From NCBI GenBank assembly GCA_021797085.1, contig JAKAAG010000003.1:15598-54394 (forward strand): a stretch of 38,797 bases of DNA. The letters run 5' to 3'. This document shows positions 33,581-38,797 of this stretch, one piece after another (position 1 is the stretch's first letter; every line of letters begins with the position of its first letter). The DNA is from Nanobdellota archaeon. Its GTDB lineage: Archaea; Nanobdellota; Nanobdellia; Parvarchaeales; Parvarchaeaceae. A program made the position numbers and the translations under genes. Under the pieces are notes generated by a model that did no database searches, was not told the origin of the DNA, and saw only the letters and a list, made by a program, of their open reading frames with translations.

Positions 33581-36500
33581 ATGCTAAATACTAAAGGACA
33601 GGCAAATATGATTGTGGTGCTGGGCATGGTCGCAGCTACAATATATATAGTTCTTAATGCCTTCGGTTACATAGGAAATGTAGGTTTAAGTTCAAAAATA
33701 GAGATAACCGCACAAAACAGCATTTATCAAACGCTTGCGTTAAAAAACTATCTTATACAAGAAGCAAATTACAATTTCCAGAAAGCAGAACTTTTTGACG
33801 GGCTTACTTTGCAGCCAAGCAGCGTTGACTGTGGCTATATAAATACCTCTAAGTCATTACCTTTTGTGCCGGTTCCCAAGATTTATTACTGGAGGAATCT
33901 GGCGGGCCAGATTTGCCTTCCTAATAACAATATGATAGAATACGGCCTTGAAACGCTTTTAAATAAGAATTCATTTGAAGTAGTAAATTCATCAAATATA
34001 GATATACAGTCTAATTTGGTGCTTAATCTATCTGAACGAAGTAATACAGTATTTTTTAGCAATTTTTCTGCGCCTTTTCTAAGCAACAAATATGAATTTC
34101 AGTATAATACTTCATCAGCTACTTTCTCAGTATGTGAGTGGTCCTCAAGCGGATGTTCCTATATTGACAGCAACGTTCCTTTAGGGATTAACTTTAATTT
34201 GTCTGGCATGGAATTTACTTCTATGCCTTTACAGGATGTTGTTTCTGGTGTAATAGACCAGTCGGTTTCAGTGAGTGCCTTTTTCAAGGGGTCTGGCCTT
34301 TCTCCTTCAAGTCAATATACATTGGTTACATTTCCAAATGGGGATGTTGCTATTATTTATACTGACACAATATCTGGGGTTACTTCGTTTTATCTGACGC
34401 CTATGCCAGATGAAAATCTATACTCCTTAAGCAGTGTTATCTCATATGATAATGCAAATGGTATACCAAGTCAAATAAAGCTTGTTAATGCTTCAAAAAG
34501 CGGGTTTCTTTTTGACGGCACAAATTATACTTTTTCCGTAACTTCTGACACTAATGGGATATTCACAATAAAACCGGCAAATTACGTTATGTTTGGCATA
34601 CAACCTAAATTCGTTTATTACAAATACATTTTAAACAGCATACAAAATTCTGGCACACAGAATCTTCTATTTCCGAACAACCAGAATCTTTACGTTTCAT
34701 ATTCCTTGTTCCCTTTGTACTCTCCACAAGTTTGCGTAAATTATAACGAGGGCCAATACGATCTACAAAACTGCCTCACACTTTCTGATTCTATAACAGG
34801 TAATAACTACCTGAGCCAGTTAATGCAACTGGGGATTGCATTTGTAAATCAAAGCTTTCCAATAGGAAACCAGAAAATAGAAGGTTTTGCACAGTATGAA
34901 ATAGACAATTATATATCAAATGCGATAAACGCGGTAAACCTTAAAACAGTATCAGTAAATGGCAGGCCAAAGTATGATTGGTATTCTGCACTGATTTTAC
35001 AGCTTGGCTCTCCACAAGGAACTAGCTACCTGTTAAACAAATTAAATAGAGTGAAAGAACCATATTATGGTACTTATATATATAACTGTGAGCAAAATAG
35101 CTCGGATTTAACTTATTGCAGAAATTTGTTGTCTTCTACATTATCCCAAGATGTTATAGCTTTGCTACAGCAGCAAATGCCACAGGAATTAAGTTTTCTC
35201 TCCGGCACTAATTTCAATATAAATGTTTTGAATCTTTCCATAAACGCGAGTGAAATAGATTCCTGCGTAAATGCAAGTAATTACAGTGTCAAATCGAATT
35301 ATTCCTATTCCGTAAAAAGCTTGCCTGTAAATGGGAATTTCTCTGAAGAAGTGCTTGGTATACCAATATCATTGGATTTCGGCTATCAGAATAATCTAAG
35401 TTTAACGCCGACTGAAGCATGCGGTATACAAAGATCTCCTTACGCTACAGGATATCCTGGATTTACCGAGGCGCTCATAACAAATAATTTTACTTACATC
35501 AATTGTGCTCCAGTTATTTCACAATTATTCTTAAATCATACTTGCATTGCCAGTTTGCAGACATCAAATTCTACAATGGAAAGCTATCTGAATTCTACAA
35601 GTTCAGCTCCGAATGGAGAGTATTGTCGTAAACTTTCAAATGGGCAGTATTTCTGTCCTTATTATAAGGTATCAAGCTTCTCTTACAAAAATTGGATAAC
35701 AAGTAGCAATACTTGCCCAGATTACTTTGTATTAAACAGCAAAAACTTCACGACTTCACAGAACAGTAATTACAGGCTCGTTTCGGTTTATGGGGGAGGA
35801 GCAGACTCCGCGAATTTATCGTTCTATAACAAGACATTTGCTTTATACAATGGGTCTTTAAATCTTCCTATGAATTTCAGTTTTAATGTTGGTTTCAATT
35901 CAACAGGGCCATATGCAGGAGTTAGTGCATTCTTTTCCCCCAGTCATTATCTTTCTGGCAGTGTCATATCCGCTTCTTTCAATTCAGAACAGAATCCAGA
36001 TGGGTTGTATAATTACTCCCTAGCAACTGATTCTGCTAGCCTGCTTGGCGGTTCAAATGACTATGTATCACCGGGTACACAAAATGAGCTTAGCTTCAAT
36101 CGTTATTGCATACACAGCGATGGTTGCAATCTCACTGCATATCTTAATTCAAACCTCCAGAGCAGCTTTTATAGTAACTCCTCCGCCATTGCATCAACCG
36201 TTAATTTGCTTGGGATATCAACTACTTCCAAGCCTTCCTCTGACCTAATAAGCTATGCTTTTGTGAGTAATTATGTTCCTCTCTACAAACCAATTGAAGG
36301 AGAATTAGCGTATGCTCCGGCCTCTGAGCTTAATCCATCTTTAAACACTTCCTTTGGTCTTACAACCGATAATAATACTTACTTCAATGAGCTGCTTCTG
36401 AATTCCTCTCACTTTACTAGTAGTTTCCAGCTTGCAATTAATCTTAATAGCAATTTCAATTTCGGTTATTTCGTTCCAGGTTATATAAAAATATTTGGAG

Positions 36501-37006
36501 TTTATTCGAGTAATGAAGTTTTACAACTCTATTGGTGGAATCAAACGGCCTTGGAAAATGGCGGTTTGTTGTGGATTAATCTTACAAAAAACGTGCCAAA
36601 CGAATTGTATATAGTTTATGGGCAAGGCGCTTCTTATACAGGGAAGTTTTCTGATAACGGCTCTTCAGTTTTTCCATTCTTCTATTCTGTAAATTCAAAT
36701 AGCAAGCCATTTACTTTTCTTTATCCGAATAAAGAGCAGCATAACTTCAACGCATATTATTCTGAAGCTGGCTTGAATCTTTCAAATACAGAACCAGTAC
36801 CCCCTTACATTTACAACGCTACTTTAAGTTCTTATTATGAGGAATTTGCATGTATAAACGTTAACCCGTTTAAGTTGACTCTTCTTAACGGAACGTACTC
36901 TGCATATCCTCCAAACTTTAATATAAATGAATTATATAATGATTTTAGTACAGAATACCCCGGTTTAACTATAATCGGAAAGCAAACTTACACAAATTGG
37001 CCGTGA
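33581..37006 (+). CDS. Giant surface protein with class III-like (TKGQ) N-terminus and C-terminal DUF2341-like domain
   Basis: MLNTKGQANMIVVLGMVAATIYIVLNAF; 1141 aa, very rich in Ser/Asn/Tyr and NxS/T sequons; C-terminal GGLLWINLTKNVPNELYIVYGQGASYTGKFSDNGSSVFPFF. Confidence 0.8.
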   Translation: MLNTKGQANMIVVLGMVAATIYIVLNAFGYIGNVGLSSKIEITAQNSIYQTLALKNYLIQEANYNFQKAELFDGLTLQPSSVDCGYINTSKSLPFVPVPKIYYWRNLAGQICLPNNNMIEYGLETLLNKNSFEVVNSSNIDIQSNLVLNLSERSNTVFFSNFSAPFLSNKYEFQYNTSSATFSVCEWSSSGCSYIDSNVPLGINFNLSGMEFTSMPLQDVVSGVIDQSVSVSAFFKGSGLSPSSQYTLVTFPNGDVAIIYTDTISGVTSFYLTPMPDENLYSLSSVISYDNANGIPSQIKLVNASKSGFLFDGTNYTFSVTSDTNGIFTIKPANYVMFGIQPKFVYYKYILNSIQNSGTQNLLFPNNQNLYVSYSLFPLYSPQVCVNYNEGQYDLQNCLTLSDSITGNNYLSQLMQLGIAFVNQSFPIGNQKIEGFAQYEIDNYISNAINAVNLKTVSVNGRPKYDWYSALILQLGSPQGTSYLLNKLNRVKEPYYGTYIYNCEQNSSDLTYCRNLLSSTLSQDVIALLQQQMPQELSFLSGTNFNINVLNLSINASEIDSCVNASNYSVKSNYSYSVKSLPVNGNFSEEVLGIPISLDFGYQNNLSLTPTEACGIQRSPYATGYPGFTEALITNNFTYINCAPVISQLFLNHTCIASLQTSNSTMESYLNSTSSAPNGEYCRKLSNGQYFCPYYKVSSFSYKNWITSSNTCPDYFVLNSKNFTTSQNSNYRLVSVYGGGADSANLSFYNKTFALYNGSLNLPMNFSFNVGFNSTGPYAGVSAFFSPSHYLSGSVISASFNSEQNPDGLYNYSLATDSASLLGGSNDYVSPGTQNELSFNRYCIHSDGCNLTAYLNSNLQSSFYSNSSAIASTVNLLGISTTSKPSSDLISYAFVSNYVPLYKPIEGELAYAPASELNPSLNTSFGLTTDNNTYFNELLLNSSHFTSSFQLAINLNSNFNFGYFVPGYIKIFGVYSSNEVLQLYWWNQTALENGGLLWINLTKNVPNELYIVYGQGASYTGKFSDNGSSVFPFFYSVNSNSKPFTFLYPNKEQHNFNAYYSEAGLNLSNTEPVPPYIYNATLSSYYEEFACINVNPFKLTLLNGTYSAYPPNFNINELYNDFSTEYPGLTIIGKQTYTNWP

Positions 37007-37009
37007 ATT

Positions 37010-38797
37010 ATGGATAAACAAAAAAGATCGGTTGAAGTTTTAATGGTATGCTTTATAATTGTACTTTCTCTTTTAATTGTTTATAGAGGGGTAAATCTCT
37101 TATCAAATAACAATTTGGTCGTTAACACTAACTCTAGTTTGCAGGCAATAACTACAACGAGCACTCCGAATCCATTATCAAACTCCGTGTCTAATTACGG
37201 CAATTCCGATCCTTCAAGTTTAATAACAAGCAATGAATATGTGTCTTCTTCATCACCAATCACTAATTTCTGGTTTAATGAAAAATTTTACCCTGGAAAT
37301 ATCCAGTCTTCTTCAACCGGTTATTCATGCAGCGCAGTAAATGAGATAACCGCTCCTCATTTATGCTGGGATATCTTCACTTTATTTTCATGCGGCGGTG
37401 GTCCAACGACTTCTAATTTTACTAATCTAGTGGGGTACCTTGGTTTTCCACAGGGCGACAGCCAATTTCCAAACAGCGGTGGTGTAAACTATTCAAATCT
37501 TTATTCTGCAACAAACAATGCTACTTCACAGAACGTTTATCAATTGCCTTCATCAGAATTTCCTTATCAAAACTTTATAAATTGGAGCGATTCAACAATA
37601 CATGCTTATTATGGTTTATATCCCACTTATCTATACGCTATAAACAACTCTTTTACAGGTTATACGAATCTGCCAGGCAGTGTACCAAAAAGCACATTGA
37701 TAATACCTGCCGTTTCATGTGGTTCTACCTTTATAAATAATTATGTCAATTATCCTGGTTTTGTGGGTACGTTATACAATATATCAACCTTAAGTGGTTT
37801 TACTCCATCTGTTTTCATAGCGTCTCCAAATCAAAACGGCTACGGCGCAGATTATGCTTTTGGTCACATACTGAGTTTGGGAGGCGATCCTTGGATAGGC
37901 TCATTCAATTCGCTTCTAGCATACCAGATTCAGTCAATAAACCCTGCTTTCAACTATACAATGCCATCTGTGGACTATGCTCAATTTCCGAAGGGAAATA
38001 AAGGTGACATACAGTATCTGAATGTATCTACAAGCTTTTTGACTCCATTGTCTGCCACTTATTATGGAGGGAGTTCTCAGGGGATTGAAATTTACGTTTC
38101 AACCAAAGGTATCTCCTCTCTACTGAACACTTCTACCTCTCAAACAACATGTGCTGAGATAGCACCTCGCGGAGGATGTTTAAGATATACACAGGATCTT
38201 ATAACATCCACAACTGCAGATACTTTCACATCTCCAGATCTAGAAGGAGCGTACTATCCTAATTATGGCAATGGCATTTATCTTAAGTTTAGAACTGATG
38301 GGATATTCCCAATCTGTGCGTGGAATTCTAGCACTGGCAACACATTAAGCAGCTGCACATTTGAAAACCCTGCAACTATAAACAATGTCTCCTATGAAAG
38401 GCTGTGGCTGTCAAATAACCTAAGAAATAACCAGTTATTCAATACCCCGTTCACTCCTGGTTACTCAAGCTCTTCCTATCAGAATAACTTTACATTGACC
38501 GCTTTGGATAGTTTTTGCTTTTATGGAGAAAGCTTTGATACTAGTAATGGTGTTTACACTTCACCAAGCTACACTAGGATAATACCTCCTACAGCACTAG
38601 AAAATTACACCACTGCAATTGGAACATGCAATGCATTTTTTAACAATACAAACTGCTTTAGTAGCACTGCAAGCCAGTATTTAAATTTCCAGGACGGAAT
38701 ATTTGCCAATAACATAAAATGTACTTCAACAGGAATACATGCTCAGAATGTTACGGATGCTTGGATTAATTCAATATATGTAGCAAATGATGCTGGA
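37010..38797 (+). CDS. Large signal-anchored surface protein, 3' truncated by window end
   Basis: Manual translation is open from ATG 37010 for 596 codons to window end: MDKQKRSVEVLMVCFIIVLSLLIVYRGVNLL...; Ser/Asn/Thr-rich; absent from ORF track because no stop is in the window. Confidence 0.82.
   Translation, partial: MDKQKRSVEVLMVCFIIVLSLLIVYRGVNLLSNNNLVVNTNSSLQAITTTSTPNPLSNSVSNYGNSDPSSLITSNEYVSSSSPITNFWFNEKFYPGNIQSSSTGYSCSAVNEITAPHLCWDIFTLFSCGGGPTTSNFTNLVGYLGFPQGDSQFPNSGGVNYSNLYSATNNATSQNVYQLPSSEFPYQNFINWSDSTIHAYYGLYPTYLYAINNSFTGYTNLPGSVPKSTLIIPAVSCGSTFINNYVNYPGFVGTLYNISTLSGFTPSVFIASPNQNGYGADYAFGHILSLGGDPWIGSFNSLLAYQIQSINPAFNYTMPSVDYAQFPKGNKGDIQYLNVSTSFLTPLSATYYGGSSQGIEIYVSTKGISSLLNTSTSQTTCAEIAPRGGCLRYTQDLITSTTADTFTSPDLEGAYYPNYGNGIYLKFRTDGIFPICAWNSSTGNTLSSCTFENPATINNVSYERLWLSNNLRNNQLFNTPFTPGYSSSSYQNNFTLTALDSFCFYGESFDTSNGVYTSPSYTRIIPPTALENYTTAIGTCNAFFNNTNCFSSTASQYLNFQDGIFANNIKCTSTGIHAQNVTDAWINSIYVANDAG

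Noticed and set aside
1-38797. CRISPR arrays, transposons, integrases or rRNA genes
   Set aside because: No regularly spaced direct repeats, transposase/integrase motifs or rRNA signatures were seen on reading.

Overview
This is an AT-rich archaeal chromosome segment. Gene content and order resemble a small-genome DPANN-type lineage (ARMAN, Micrarchaeota or Parvarchaeota-like), but that placement is inference. From left to right it contains: the C-terminal end of a surface protein with a DUF2341/LamG-like domain; pyruvate kinase; a long ribosomal protein operon running L3-L4-L23-[gap]-Rnp1-S17-L14-L24-S4e-L5-S14-S8-L6-L32e-L19e-L18-S5-L30-L15-SecY; an EMC3/DUF106 membrane insertase; NreA, Nop10 and eIF2-alpha on the minus strand; a single-unit tRNA splicing endonuclease; aRF1 and archaeal SAM synthetase; tRNA-Ile(GAT) and tRNA-Ala(TGC); an MntA/HepT (MNT/HEPN) toxin-antitoxin pair; an IMPDH/GMP-reductase family enzyme with CBS domains; an APC permease; an MBL-fold protein; an Lhr helicase; a CCA-adding enzyme; tRNA-Asn(GTT); and, after one orphan ORF, a run of at least five co-directional secreted or membrane-anchored proteins of >9 kb that leaves the window. 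The points I think most deserve a second look are: (1) the five-gene surface cluster, several members of which have K-[GA]-Q class III (pilin-like) N-termini, with a perfect 11-bp inverted repeat over the first start codon; (2) an unannotated, textbook-spaced archaeal C/D box sRNA at 24093-24157, whose D guide appears complementary to a conserved 23S rRNA segment near the peptidyl transferase region; (3) an aRF1 whose NIKS motif reads NIKD; (4) a guaB-like enzyme lacking the Arg-Tyr flap dyad of IMPDH; (5) absence of the L2-S19-L22-S3-L29 block from the ribosomal operon; and (6) tRNA-Ile with C at position 55. I found no CRISPR array, transposase or rRNA gene.
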